Below, piece after piece: positions 1 through 8,140 of a DNA stretch of 64,000 bases (position 1 is the first letter of the stretch; every line of letters begins with the position of its first letter). Source of the stretch: Bacteroidales bacterium. Its GTDB lineage: Bacteria; Bacteroidota; Bacteroidia; Bacteroidales; UBA932. The translations under genes and the position numbers were made by a program. The notes beneath the pieces are model-generated. The model saw nothing but the letters and a program-made list of their open reading frames with translations, searched no databases and was not told where the DNA came from. The stretch is taken from assembly GCA_017447265.1 (NCBI GenBank), contig JAFSOA010000006.1, positions 156,006 to 220,005 of the forward strand. Direction: 5' to 3'.

Positions 1-115
1 GGAGCGCGACCGCATCGTCGACCTTGTCAAACAGGAGATGGAGCAGGTCTGTACCCTGAAAGTCCCCTTGCTTACCGAATGCAACTATGGCAAAAACTGG
101 AGAGAAGCCCACTAA
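1..115 (+). CDS. polA: DNA polymerase I, C-terminal end (partial)
   Basis: Only the last 37 codons are inside the window, read from base 2 to a TAA at 113-115. The tail ends NYGKNWREAH, which matches the very C terminus of family A DNA polymerase I, where the last residues follow the polymerase palm. The enzyme fills gaps after primer removal and excision repair. Everything upstream, including all catalytic motifs, lies outside the window, so the call rests on a short but characteristic end. Confidence 0.75.
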   Translation, partial: ERDRIVDLVKQEMEQVCTLKVPLLTECNYGKNWREAH

Positions 116-122
116 GGTCCGC

Positions 123-683
123 ATGGAAGACCACGCCCTCGTGGAACTGGCGCTGAAACGCGACCAGGGGGCCTTCTCCAAGCTGCTGGAGAAGTACCGC
201 AGCTCGCTGATGGCCCACATCCTGAAATACGTCTCCGTGACGGAAGACGCCGAGGACATCTGCCAGCGCAGCTTTGAGAAGGCGTTCATGAACATCGAGC
301 GCTACAACCCGCAGTACGCCTTCTCCACCTGGCTCTACAACATCGCCCAGAACGAAGCCATCGACCACTTGCGCCGCAGCCGGGCAACCATCAACTCCGT
401 GCCCATCTCGTCGGAACGCGAGGCGCTCGAGGTGCTTTCGGGCAGTACCCCTGAAGAAGACTACATCGTGGTCCAGGCCGTCCGCGACCTGATTGAAGGC
501 ATCCAGAACCTGCCCGACAGTTACAGGCAGGTCGCCGAGCTGCGTTTCATCAAGGACTACGCATACGAAGATATCGCCCGGGAGCTGCAGCTGCCCCTGG
601 GAACCGTCAAGACCCGCATCAACCGGGCCCGCAAACTCCTGGAAAAAATGGTGGAGAACCCTGCCGATGGAAGCACTGACTAA
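123..683 (+). CDS. RNA polymerase sigma factor, sigma-70/ECF type
   Basis: 186 residues with the two-domain layout of small sigma factors. Region 2 is visible as STWLYNIAQNEAIDHLR, and region 4 ends in a helix-turn-helix with LPLGTVKTRINRARKLL. It should direct RNA polymerase to a set of promoters; the regulon is unknown. I chose the ATG at 123 because it sits just before the conserved LVELALKRDQGAF start and after the polA stop at 115, with AAGG upstream. An in-frame ATG at 87 would add 12 residues and overlap polA. No anti-sigma gene adjoins it. The next gene, rsmG, starts 17 nt before its stop, so the two are probably translated together. Confidence 0.85.
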   Translation: MEDHALVELALKRDQGAFSKLLEKYRSSLMAHILKYVSVTEDAEDICQRSFEKAFMNIERYNPQYAFSTWLYNIAQNEAIDHLRRSRATINSVPISSEREALEVLSGSTPEEDYIVVQAVRDLIEGIQNLPDSYRQVAELRFIKDYAYEDIARELQLPLGTVKTRINRARKLLEKMVENPADGSTD

Positions 684-1284
684 GTATTTCCCGCAGCTGA
701 GCGAACGCCAGCTGGCCCGGTTCCGCGCGATGGAAGCGCTCTACCGCGAATGGAATGAACGCATCAACGTGATCTCCCGCAAGGACATGGACGAACTGAT
801 GACGCATCACATTCTGCACTCGCTCGCCATCGCCAAGCTCGTGGATTTCCCCGCCGGTAGCACGGTGCTCGATCTGGGCACGGGCGGTGGCTTCCCCGGC
901 ATTCCCCTGGCAGTCCTTTTCCCGGAAGCCCGCTTCACGCTCTGTGACTCCATCGGCAAGAAAGTCAAAGTGGCACAAGCCGTTGCAGACGGGCTTGCGC
1001 TCGACAACGTGACCTGCGTGCAGGCCCGCGCCGAAAGCCTGCCCGGTCCCTTCGACTATGTGGTGTCCCGGGCCGTAACCGACCTTTCGACCTTCTATCC
1101 CTGGGTCAGGGGCAAGTTCACGAAGGCCATCTGTTACCTCAAGGGCGGTGACCTGGATACCGAGATCGCGGACTGCGTGCGGCGCTGCCGCCTCGACCGC
1201 GGAAAGTTCTATGTGGCACCGGTTTCCAACTGGTTCGACGATCCCTGGTTCGAGGAGAAGAAGATTGTGACAATCTCCCGCTAA
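667..1284 (+). CDS. rsmG: 16S rRNA (guanine-527 N7)-methyltransferase RsmG
   Basis: 205 residues, the normal size for RsmG/GidB. It transfers a methyl group from S-adenosylmethionine to G527 of 16S rRNA in the small subunit. The SAM-binding loop [16 protein letters not shown] is complete at about residues 68-83, followed by [12 protein letters not shown] and the VVSRAV motif typical of the family. The ATG at 667 gives the expected MEALTKYFP start and overlaps the sigma factor gene by 17 nt. A longer open frame continues upstream but codes for nothing family-like there. Confidence 0.93.
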   Translation: MEALTKYFPQLSERQLARFRAMEALYREWNERINVISRKDMDELMTHHILHSLAIAKLVDFPAGSTVLDLGTGGGFPGIPLAVLFPEARFTLCDSIGKKVKVAQAVADGLALDNVTCVQARAESLPGPFDYVVSRAVTDLSTFYPWVRGKFTKAICYLKGGDLDTEIADCVRRCRLDRGKFYVAPVSNWFDDPWFEEKKIVTISR

Positions 1285-1289
1285 AAATA

Positions 1290-1320
1290 TTTGTAAATTA
1301 AAGGAAAAGCCTTATCTTTG
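1290..1320 (+). promoter_or_regulatory. Bacteroidota-type promoter of rpmH
   Basis: TTTG at 1290-1293, 19 nt, then TATCTTTG at 1313-1320: an exact match to the primary sigma promoter pattern of this phylum. Transcription would start near 1325, giving a leader of about 30 nt before rpmH. Confidence 0.8.
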
Positions 1321-1354
1321 CGCTCCCAAATCAGTATACAAGAAATCATCAGAT

Positions 1355-1507
1355 ATGAAACGTACATTTCAACCTTCCCAGCGCAAGCGCCGCAACAAAC
1401 ACGGTTTCCGTGAAAGAATGTCCACGCCCAACGGACGTCGCGTCCTTGCTGCACGCCGTCGTCACGGCCGCAAGAAACTGACCGTCTCTTCCGAAGACCT
1501 TTGGTAA
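1355..1507 (+). CDS. rpmH: 50S ribosomal protein L34
   Basis: 50 residues, [18 protein letters not shown] and an arginine- and lysine-rich remainder, the standard L34 sequence. It is a component of the large ribosomal subunit that contacts 23S rRNA. It is too short to stand out by length but unmistakable by sequence. It has its own strong promoter. Unusually, the last seven bases overlap the putative start of mqnE rather than being followed by rnpA, the usual neighbour. Confidence 0.97.
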   Translation: MKRTFQPSQRKRRNKHGFRERMSTPNGRRVLAARRRHGRKKLTVSSEDLW

Positions 1508-2559
1508 GAACGAGTCGGAAAGAACTGTTGGAGCTTTATGAGGCGCCCCTGCCCGAATTGCAGGCGGCGTCTTCTTTTGTACGCAAAAACCTGAACGGGG
1601 ACCGTATCTGGTACAACCGAAACTTCCACCTCGAGCCCTCGAACATCTGCGCCCACCGCTGCAAGTTCTGCTCCTACCGGCGCGACAACGCATCACAGCC
1701 CGGCGCCTGGAGCATGGCGATCGACGAGGTCATCCCCTACTGCGAAAGCAAATTCGAGCCGGGCATGACCGAGATCCACATCGTGGGCAGCGTCCAGCCC
1801 GACAAGCCCTTCGACTATTACCGGCAGATCGTGGAAAGGGTGCACGGCTTTGCCCGCGAACACGGCACGCCGCAACGCCCCGTCACCGTCAAGGCTTATA
1901 CAGCCGTCGAGATCGACGACATGTGCCGTTACAACCGTCTGACGGCCGAAACCTGCCTGCATCGGCTGCATGAAGCCGGCCTGGAAACCATGCCGGGCGG
2001 CGGCGCCGAGATTTTCGCGCCGGCCGTCCGCAGGCAGCTCTGCCCCGACAAGTGTGACGCAGAACGCTGGCTCGACATTCATCGTACGGCCCACCGCATG
2101 GGCATCCCCACCAACTGCACGATGCTCTTCGGCCATATCGAAAGCCGCGAAGACCGCGTCGACCACCTGCTTGCCCTGCGGGAACTGCAGGAAGAAACCG
2201 GCGGCTTCAACGCCTTCATTCCCTTGAAGTTCCGTTCCCGCGACAACCAGCTCTCCAGCCTGGGCGAAGTGTCGGACGAAGAAGTGCTGCGCACCTTCGC
2301 CATCGCGCGGCTGGCCCTCGACAACATCCCGCACATCAAGGCCTACTGGCCCATGCTCGGCAAAGACCTGGCCCTCGAAGCCATGGCCTGGGGTGCCGAC
2401 GACCTGGACGGCACCATCAACGACTCCACCCGCATCTATTCCCTGGCGGGCGCTGAAGACCAGCGCCCCACCCTCACCGTCGCCGAACTGTCCGCCCGCG
2501 CCACCGCCGCCGGCTGGAAAGCGGTGGAAAGAGACAGTTTCTATCGGGTTCTTTCCTGA
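1501..2559 (+). CDS. mqnE: Aminofutalosine synthase MqnE (radical SAM)
   Basis: 352 residues. The radical SAM cluster motif is in the segment [14 protein letters not shown] (CxxxCxxC), followed by [16 protein letters not shown] and NAFIPLKF, which together point to MqnE rather than its relatives MqnC or CofH. MqnE joins 3-[(1-carboxyvinyl)oxy]benzoate to SAM-derived adenosine to make aminofutalosine, an early step of the futalosine route to menaquinone. There is no ATG near the expected N terminus. The start is a TTG, either at 1501 (overlapping rpmH by 7 nt) or at 1528, which lines up better with the conserved LELYEAPL segment. No other menaquinone gene is nearby, which is common for this scattered pathway. 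Confidence 0.85.
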   Translation: MVRTSRKELLELYEAPLPELQAASSFVRKNLNGDRIWYNRNFHLEPSNICAHRCKFCSYRRDNASQPGAWSMAIDEVIPYCESKFEPGMTEIHIVGSVQPDKPFDYYRQIVERVHGFAREHGTPQRPVTVKAYTAVEIDDMCRYNRLTAETCLHRLHEAGLETMPGGGAEIFAPAVRRQLCPDKCDAERWLDIHRTAHRMGIPTNCTMLFGHIESREDRVDHLLALRELQEETGGFNAFIPLKFRSRDNQLSSLGEVSDEEVLRTFAIARLALDNIPHIKAYWPMLGKDLALEAMAWGADDLDGTINDSTRIYSLAGAEDQRPTLTVAELSARATAAGWKAVERDSFYRVLS

Positions 2560-2578
2560 TTACGCGTGGTACACGCAC

Positions 2579-3289
2579 TCAGTATCGTATTGAGATTCCC
2601 GCGTGGAAGACATTCTGGTTGCCGGGAGCGATGCTGCGGTAGTGCCAACCGACAGTCAGGCCAAAGACCCTGTACCAGATGCCGGCGCTGATGCCCATGC
2701 GCCATCCTGCGTTCGCATACATATTATCGGTGTGTCGAGTACCACCGACAGGTGTATAGTCTGTTCCCTCTTCCAGATAGAGCGGTGAACCCGCAAGATA
2801 CCGGTTGTGACGGATACCTGTGCCCACTCCAGGTGAGACAAAGAGGCCGGCCTTCCAGTCGCCGAATTCATGCATATAGCCGATGTTCAGCGAAGTGACC
2901 GACTCGGCAGCATGGGAACGAGCCCAGATCCAGGAAGCAGGTTTTCCGATAAAACTGCCATCTTGGCCGTAAACCGTTCCTTTCGCAAGCCGCTGGACGT
3001 CAAAAGAACGAGATAGGCCCCATGAGAAGACATGGCCGTTGCGCCAGGGGCGGAGACGAAAATCCACCAGATCCAATTCTCCGTACAAGCCGGAAGACCG
3101 GATCGGCGATTCCACGTTCCGGTAACTGTAACCTGCCTGGATACCGCCGAATGCTACGACGGACCACTTGGGCTTGACATTCTTTTTGGTGACACCGAAG
3201 AGCGGTGCTTCGAAATTGAGTTTATTGTTTTGTGCGCTGGCAGACAGCGCGATCAAGGCAGCCAGCAGCGAAAGAAACACTTTTTTCAT
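2579..3289 (-). CDS. Secreted beta-barrel-like protein of the ECF sigma operon
   Basis: 236 residues beginning with a clear signal peptide (MKKVFLSLLAALIALSASAQ). The mature part has alternating hydrophobic and aromatic residues, many Gly/Tyr/Trp, and ends in an aromatic residue (AGISIRY), as outer-membrane beta-barrels do. It shares the segment KLNFEAP with the neighbour at 3319-3918 (KLNFEEP), suggesting related proteins. No specific family is recognised. It is the last gene of a minus-strand operon led by an ECF sigma factor, 29 nt after the previous gene, and it ends 19 nt from the convergent mqnE stop. Confidence 0.7.
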   Translation of the reverse strand: MKKVFLSLLAALIALSASAQNNKLNFEAPLFGVTKKNVKPKWSVVAFGGIQAGYSYRNVESPIRSSGLYGELDLVDFRLRPWRNGHVFSWGLSRSFDVQRLAKGTVYGQDGSFIGKPASWIWARSHAAESVTSLNIGYMHEFGDWKAGLFVSPGVGTGIRHNRYLAGSPLYLEEGTDYTPVGGTRHTDNMYANAGWRMGISAGIWYRVFGLTVGWHYRSIAPGNQNVFHAGISIRY

Positions 3290-3318
3290 ATTGACTAGGA
3301 TACTGTTTTACAAATTAT

Positions 3319-3918
3319 TTATAACGCGATACCGATGTGGGCGCCGAAAGAAGGGCCGATCGTCGGGCCGAAGAAGATATTGGATTTACCCCATAGGCGG
3401 ATGGAGAGGCCGGGTTGCCAAGAGAACCACCAGGTCCAGTCTCCTTGCTTCGGGGTATCCAAGGGATCGGATTTTGTGCTCTTGTAGATATACGATCCAC
3501 CACCCATTAAGTCACTATACAGCGAGAAACGGCGGCGTTTGTCGAACGGGAGATAGTGCCTGTGATACACATAGACGTTGATGCGATAGTCGCGCGCCGG
3601 GAATGCGTCGTAGTGCACGGAGCTTCTTCCGATACCCAAGCCGAAGACCTTGTTGGGACTGGTGCGGATGCCACCGGTCAGATCGAAAGAAGTCATGTAA
3701 ATCATAGGCGTGAAGCGCAGGCTGAATTCGGGCTTCCAGGCCTTTCGTCCTTCCGCGGAGAGATGAGCTTTGACGCTTTCAAAGTAAGTGGAGACCATAA
3801 AGTTCGGCTCCTCGAAATTCAGTTTATCGCTGGCCACGGTCGTGGTCGTGTCCGCATTTTGCGCAGCAGCCGACAGGATCGTCAATACAGCCGATATGAC
3901 AAGGATGATGTGTTTCAT
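3319..3918 (-). CDS. Secreted outer-membrane-type protein, related to its neighbour
   Basis: 199 residues with a signal peptide (MKHIILVISAVLTILSAAAQ) and a mature part rich in aromatic and small residues, consistent with a small outer-membrane beta-barrel. It has the same post-signal motif KLNFEEP as the following gene, so the two may be diverged duplicates. Its start overlaps the end of the upstream gene by 4 nt, which implies translational coupling. Function is unknown. The operon context suggests the sigma/anti-sigma pair controls, or senses, something at the cell envelope. Confidence 0.7.
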   Translation of the reverse strand: MKHIILVISAVLTILSAAAQNADTTTTVASDKLNFEEPNFMVSTYFESVKAHLSAEGRKAWKPEFSLRFTPMIYMTSFDLTGGIRTSPNKVFGLGIGRSSVHYDAFPARDYRINVYVYHRHYLPFDKRRRFSLYSDLMGGGSYIYKSTKSDPLDTPKQGDWTWWFSWQPGLSIRLWGKSNIFFGPTIGPSFGAHIGIAL

Positions 3919-4373
3919 TTTTTGTCCACCTCCTGTTTTTCAAACATCGAATGCAGATCCTCCAGCGTGGCCGATCCTTCCAGGTAGAGGATGGTGATCT
4001 TCCAGATAAACCCTTCTGGCCGGGCCTGGTAGCAGAGATAGCGGTTGATCTTCCGGTCCGGTTGGAGTGTGATCAGCGCATAGATCAGCAACGCGCCGTC
4101 TTTTTCTGTCTCGCACGAAACGGCGGTTTCGGCATCTGCGGCCACCAATGCCGCCACCTTCAGGGCCGTGGCCGTATCTGCCCGGAAGGAAATCCCTCGG
4201 TAATAATCCAGTTTGTAAGTGGCCATGCCGCCGCCACGAACCTCTGTCGTGACCATCCGCTCGGTAGGGACCACTTTCCCCCGGAAAACGGGGTAAGTGT
4301 TTAGGCCCCGCTGGGCGAAGGCCGTACCGCCAAGCAGAAGCAGCATCACAAAGAAAAGTATTGTCTTTTTCAT
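3915..4373 (-). CDS. Small secreted protein of the sigma operon, unknown function
   Basis: 152 residues with a signal peptide (MKKTILFFVMLLLLGGTAFAQ) followed by a soluble domain of mixed alpha/beta character containing VFRGKVVP and YYRGISFRAD. I do not assign a family, though proteins of this size and start are often found beside ECF sigma genes in Bacteroidota. It overlaps both neighbours by 4 nt, so it is a fixed part of the operon. Exported to the periplasm, it may act with the anti-sigma-like protein upstream, but this is inference only. Confidence 0.65.
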   Translation of the reverse strand: MKKTILFFVMLLLLGGTAFAQRGLNTYPVFRGKVVPTERMVTTEVRGGGMATYKLDYYRGISFRADTATALKVAALVAADAETAVSCETEKDGALLIYALITLQPDRKINRYLCYQARPEGFIWKITILYLEGSATLEDLHSMFEKQEVDKK

Positions 4374-4792
4374 CGCTGGAACATTTCTAGTAATTGAATC
4401 TCGGCAGGTGTGTCACCCGCGAAGAAATCGGACAGCGAAGCCGCCACGGACGCCATGATCGCCTCGCTGTCATTGGATTGCACGCCGTATGCATAGCTGA
4501 CGCAGCGTTCATCGGTGCGCTGTGCTGGGCGGAAATGGAGGCTCAGGCTGACGGCCAGTACTGCCACGATGCTCGCGGCCGCGGCCGTCCAGGAGTAGAT
4601 GCGCATGGCCCGCTGCTTGCGGGCCTTCTGCTCCCGGCCAATAGACAGGTAACCGAGCACGCCCCGGAGTTCCGTGAAATCCGGATCGTCCACCCGTGCT
4701 GCATACAGAGCCAGATCCCGCTCCTCTTCCGGCGTGGTCTCCGCCTCCCAGTAGCGCTGCAGCAGGGCTGTGTATTTATCTTTATCGGTCAT
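4370..4792 (-). CDS. Putative membrane anti-sigma factor
   Basis: 140 residues. The N-terminal half is a short acidic helical domain (KYTALLQRYWEAETTPEEER) of the sort used by small anti-sigma factors. One membrane helix follows at about residues 66-87 (IYSWTAAAASIVAVLAVSL), and the rest is periplasmic. It overlaps the sigma gene by 11 nt and the next gene by 4 nt. The position straight after an ECF sigma and the single-helix topology are the basis of the call; there is no canonical zinc motif. Confidence 0.65.
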   Translation of the reverse strand: MTDKDKYTALLQRYWEAETTPEEERDLALYAARVDDPDFTELRGVLGYLSIGREQKARKQRAMRIYSWTAAAASIVAVLAVSLSLHFRPAQRTDERCVSYAYGVQSNDSEAIMASVAASLSDFFAGDTPAEIQLLEMFQR

Positions 4793-5273
4793 CTTTCAAA
4801 GCGTTTTTCAAGGTTTCTCTCAGTGTTTTCCGGGCGCGGGAGAGTTGCATTCGCACAGCCGCTGGCTCCATCTTCAATTCTTTTGCAATCTCCTCCAGTG
4901 TTCGACCACCATATTCTTTCTCCTCCAGTATGTATCGTTGTGTTTCTGTTAGTTCTGTTTGAATTTTCCGATTCATTTCGGCGTAAGCCTTTTCTCTGTC
5001 TGTGGGATCGGGGCTGTCATCCACGAAATCCTTCTCCAGCGGAACTGTCCGCGCTCGTCGTCGCTCGTTGAGACTTGCATTCCGGACTGTCCGGGCCAGC
5101 AGCGCTTCAGCCTCCTTCTCCGATCCGATCGGATACTGCCGTCGCCAGAGCCGCACGAAGCTGTCCTGCAGGACATCTTCCGCCCCGCCGGGATCCGGCA
5201 GCATCCCGCCGGAGATCCCTTTCAGCTTCTGCCGAAGCCGCACGAATGCATCAGTCAGATAATCTTTCGCCAT
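4782..5273 (-). CDS. ECF RNA polymerase sigma factor
   Basis: 163 residues with region 2 (GGAEDVLQDSFVRLWRR and LLARTVRNASLNERRR) and region 4 (GGRTLEEIAKELKMEP then VRMQLSRARKTLRE). It would recruit RNA polymerase to an extracytoplasmic-function regulon, probably including its own operon. It is the first of five minus-strand genes that overlap or nearly abut down to 2579. I found no convincing primary-type promoter upstream of 5273, which fits transcription from a self-recognised promoter. Confidence 0.88.
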   Translation of the reverse strand: MAKDYLTDAFVRLRQKLKGISGGMLPDPGGAEDVLQDSFVRLWRRQYPIGSEKEAEALLARTVRNASLNERRRARTVPLEKDFVDDSPDPTDREKAYAEMNRKIQTELTETQRYILEEKEYGGRTLEEIAKELKMEPAAVRMQLSRARKTLRETLKNALKDDR

Positions 5274-5540
5274 TCTACTTATATAACACGCGAAGGTCGG
5301 AAATGTAACAGCAATTCAGCAATAAGTAGATGCAAAACAAGGGATCATCGTTGCGTCGTAGCTGATCAACCCGAAATTCGTTGTCCGGGATCATTGTCGC
5401 TACATGTCATATGACGGTGTTCTGTCTGCTCAACGGGGCCATGATGGCGGGGTTGTCCAGAGAGGCCGCTGCTACAAGTTATTGCAGCAGGTAATGGTAT
5501 GGGCAACTATTATCGGGTTGCCGTCGTCCACGCCGGAATC
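5274..5540. other. Gene-free stretch between the sigma operon and the toxin relic
   Basis: No open frame here looks like a protein. The only structure seen is an imperfect inverted repeat around 5470-5493 (GCTGCTACAA, then TTGCAGCAG). The stretch may be decayed DNA downstream of the broken toxin gene. Confidence 0.5.
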
Positions 5541-5880
5541 TCAATCCGGTATTAATCTGCCGGCTCTTGCTTCGTAAAAGACGAGATCTTTGGGATCGGG
5601 GAAAGATTCGTCGGCGTCAGGCGTCCTTTCGAGGTTCAGGCCATAGTTAGTAATGGCCGATAACGCTGTACCGATATCTTGTGGATTCAAATGAAATTTC
5701 TCCCGGAAGAGTACTTCCCTGATACTCTTCGATGATTTCGTCGTTAAAGACTGGGGTGATGTCTCCAGAAAAGACATTTGCCAGCACTGTCAACGGAACG
5801 GTACCCGGATGCTTGGAAATCAAAGCAGATACGATGACATTCGTATCAACGACTGCGTAAATCTTAGTGCCCTTTTTCAT
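5541..5880 (-). pseudogene. PIN-domain toxin, frameshifted and truncated
   Basis: The frame from 5880 reads YAVVDTNVIVSALIS, with the first acidic residue of a PIN nuclease, through NDEIIEEY, and then goes out of frame. A second frame, overlapping it and running to 5541, continues REVLFREKFHLN to DPKDLVFYE. Removing one base at about 5721 joins the two into EEYREVLFREKF, the usual wording of the PIN-family toxins of COG1569. The second part also ends early (ARAGRLIPD), so the C terminus is lost too. An intact protein would be an RNase toxin. The gene overlaps the antitoxin by 17 nt, as expected of a toxin-antitoxin pair. Confidence 0.75.
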
Positions 5881-6157
5881 CTCTCACCGCATTGATCTCC
5901 TCGTTAATCTCCTCCAAACTCATATCTGCGGCTTCAGATGCAAGCGCATTTTCCCGCATCCGCAAGAAGGCTGCCCAGCCTTGACGACGGATGTCAGCTT
6001 CAGAATCGGCCTTGATCTCAAAGGGAATCCTGCGTTCCCTGACCACGGCCTTCATGAACAGATTCATGGCTGCGCTGTTGCTCAGCCCGAATTCATCGCA
6101 TAGGATATCAAAACTCTTCTTGAGTTGTTCGTCCACTCGTATGGTCATAGAAGTCAT
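5864..6157 (-). CDS. RelB/DinJ-family antitoxin
   Basis: 97 residues. The N-terminal half, MTIRVDEQLKKSFDILCDEF and then GLSNSAAMNLFMKAVV, is the ribbon-helix-helix DNA-binding domain of the RelB/DinJ antitoxins. The C-terminal half would bind and block the toxin. It overlaps the PIN toxin relic downstream. DinJ-type antitoxins usually pair with YafQ/RelE toxins, so pairing with a PIN protein is a common mixed arrangement. The antitoxin has outlived its toxin and may act only as an autorepressor. An alternative start is the ATG at 6148. Confidence 0.85.
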   Translation of the reverse strand: MTSMTIRVDEQLKKSFDILCDEFGLSNSAAMNLFMKAVVRERRIPFEIKADSEADIRRQGWAAFLRMRENALASEAADMSLEEINEEINAVRDEKGH

Positions 6158-6187
6158 ATGGCGATCATAATTTCATAAAATGTATTG

Positions 6188-6195
6188 CAAATATA
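6188..6195 (-). promoter_or_regulatory. -7 box of the antitoxin promoter
   Basis: TATATTTG on the minus strand, about 30 nt before the antitoxin ATG, within an AT-rich region. No good -33 TTTG at the usual distance. Confidence 0.5.
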
Positions 6196-6254
6196 ATGCA
6201 ATAATAAATACAATTGAAAATAATTTTTCAAACTTGTTTATCAAAATTATTTCG

Positions 6255-6262
6255 TAACTTTG
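6255..6262 (+). promoter_or_regulatory. -7 box of the PASTA gene promoter, probably leaderless
   Basis: TAACTTTG ends only 7 nt before the ATG at 6270, with a CTTG 18 nt upstream (6233-6236). Transcription should begin within a few bases of the start codon, so the mRNA would have almost no leader. Confidence 0.65.
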
Positions 6263-6269
6263 TCGGGTT

Positions 6270-7067
6270 ATGGAAGTAGACCAGAACAATAAACCGATCG
6301 GACGCTGGATCATCAGGAATCTGGTGCTGGCAGTGGCGCTCATGATCGCCCTGCTCGTCATCACCCAGCTGAGCCTCAAGGCCATCACCCGGCACAACCA
6401 GGTCATCGTCGTACCCGACTTCACCGACCTGTCGGTCTCCGATGCCCAGATCGTGGCCAAACGTTACCATATCCGCACTGAAGTCACCGACTCCGTGTAT
6501 GTGAAACGGATGGAGAAGGGACACGTGTTCTCCCAGAACCCCGCTCCCGGCAGCCAGGTGAAGAAAAACCGCAACATCAAGCTCACCATCAACGCGCACA
6601 GCACCAAGATGGTGAAGATGCCCAACCTCGTGGGCTATTCGCTGCGCCAGGCCAAGACCGAGATCCTGGCCAGCGGCCTGACCGTGGGACGGCTGATGTA
6701 TCGCGAAGACCTGGCCACCAACAACGTGCTCGACCAGTTCATTGCCGGCCGCTATGTGGCCCCCGGCACTGAAATCGAGGCCGAGAGCCCCGTCGACCTG
6801 CTGCTGGGCCTCTCCCCCGATGAAAGCAATACCTACGTCCCCTATCTGGTGGGCTTCTCCCTGCCGGTGGCCAAGGACAACCTCTTTGAGAACTCCCTCA
6901 ATCTGGGCAACGTCACCTACGACGAGACTGTCCAGAACTACCAGGATACGCTCCGCGCCGTGGTCTATCACCAGAACCCGTCTTACAGCGCCGGCTCCCC
7001 GGTGCGCATGGGCACCACCATCCATCTCAAGCTGACCACCAGCCAGGCCAAGATCGCCACCCGATGA
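6270..7067 (+). CDS. PASTA-domain membrane protein
   Basis: 265 residues: a short cytoplasmic N terminus, one membrane helix at about 15-37 (LVLAVALMIALLVITQLSL), and three PASTA repeats outside (about 43-113, 115-185, 188-258) with VVPDFTDLSVSDA, MPNLVGYSLRQA and VPYLVGFSLPVA at their starts. PASTA domains bind muropeptides or uncrosslinked peptidoglycan in Ser/Thr kinases and PBPs. Here there is no kinase or transpeptidase, as is usual for the Bacteroidota version. The stop overlaps the rluD ATG (ATGA), a pairing conserved in the phylum. Confidence 0.88.
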   Translation: MEVDQNNKPIGRWIIRNLVLAVALMIALLVITQLSLKAITRHNQVIVVPDFTDLSVSDAQIVAKRYHIRTEVTDSVYVKRMEKGHVFSQNPAPGSQVKKNRNIKLTINAHSTKMVKMPNLVGYSLRQAKTEILASGLTVGRLMYREDLATNNVLDQFIAGRYVAPGTEIEAESPVDLLLGLSPDESNTYVPYLVGFSLPVAKDNLFENSLNLGNVTYDETVQNYQDTLRAVVYHQNPSYSAGSPVRMGTTIHLKLTTSQAKIATR

Positions 7068-8140
7068 GCGAAGACCTGCAGCTTGACCTCGCACCCGACA
7101 TCCTGTCCGAAGACGAAGAACAGCAGGAGATGTTCGAGCATTTCCGCCTGGTCGCCGACAGCGGACAGGCGCAGCTGCGCGTCGACAAATTCCTGGCCGA
7201 CCACCTGAAAGACACCTCGCGGCACCGCGTGCAACTCGCCATCGACGCCGAATACGTGCGCGTCAACGACCGCGTGGTCAAGGCCAATTACAAAGTCAAG
7301 CCGCTCGACGTCATCACGCTGATGATGCCCTACCGGCGCCGCGGCATCGAGATCAAGCCCGAGCCCATCCCGCTCGACATCGTCTATGAAGACGACGACC
7401 TGATGGTCATCAACAAGCCCGCCGGCCTCGTGGTCCATCCGGGGCACGGCAATTATTCCGGGACGCTGGTCAACGCCCTGGCGTATTATCTGGGCGTCCA
7501 TCCCGACCCCGAAGGAGACGAGCGCATGGGCATGCTCGTGCACCGCATCGACAAGGACACCTCGGGACTGCTGGTCGTGGCCAAGGACGACGCGGCCCAG
7601 ATTGAACTTGCCCGCCAGTTCTTCCACCACACGATCGAGCGCCGCTACTGGGCTCTGGTCTGGGGCAACATCGCCGACGACGAGGGTACCATCGACGCGC
7701 CCATCGGCCGGGATCCCAACGACCGGCTCCGCTTCCGCGTCTGCGCCGAAGAGACGCAGGGCAAGCACGCCGTCACGCATTTCCGCGTGCTGGAACGCTT
7801 CGGCTATGTCACGCTGGTGGAATGCGTACTGGAAACGGGCCGTACCCATCAGATCCGCGTCCACATGAACCACATCGGGCATCCCCTCTTCAACGACGCC
7901 CGCTACGGCGGCGACCGCATCCTCAAGGGGACCCTCTACACCAAATACAAGCAGTTTATCGACAACTGCTTCGCGCTCTGCCCGCGCCAGGCCCTGCACG
8001 CCAAGACGCTGGGCTTCGTACACCCCCGCACAAAAAAAGAGATCTCGTTTGACAGCGAGATCCCTTCTGATATGTCCGCCCTTCTGGAGAAGTGGCGCCG
8101 TTATGCGGGTTCCAATGTATTAGAAGAAGAGGACGATTAG
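7064..8140 (+). CDS. rluD: 23S rRNA pseudouridine synthase, RluD-like
   Basis: 358 residues with an S4 RNA-binding domain at about 35-95 (LRVDKFLADHL) and an RluA-family catalytic domain after it. The catalytic aspartate is in HRIDKDTSGLLVVAK, and GRTHQIRVH is the second family signature. It converts uridines of helix 69 in 23S rRNA to pseudouridine, if the assignment to RluD rather than another RluA member is right. It starts in the PASTA gene stop and ends with a 4-nt convergent overlap with the receptor-like gene on the other strand. Confidence 0.88.
   Translation: MSEDLQLDLAPDILSEDEEQQEMFEHFRLVADSGQAQLRVDKFLADHLKDTSRHRVQLAIDAEYVRVNDRVVKANYKVKPLDVITLMMPYRRRGIEIKPEPIPLDIVYEDDDLMVINKPAGLVVHPGHGNYSGTLVNALAYYLGVHPDPEGDERMGMLVHRIDKDTSGLLVVAKDDAAQIELARQFFHHTIERRYWALVWGNIADDEGTIDAPIGRDPNDRLRFRVCAEETQGKHAVTHFRVLERFGYVTLVECVLETGRTHQIRVHMNHIGHPLFNDARYGGDRILKGTLYTKYKQFIDNCFALCPRQALHAKTLGFVHPRTKKEISFDSEIPSDMSALLEKWRRYAGSNVLEEEDD

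Noticed and set aside
87-122. Longer start of the first sigma factor
   Set aside because: It would overlap polA by 29 nt and add a basic stretch before the conserved N terminus; the ATG at 123 fits better, though it is not disproved.
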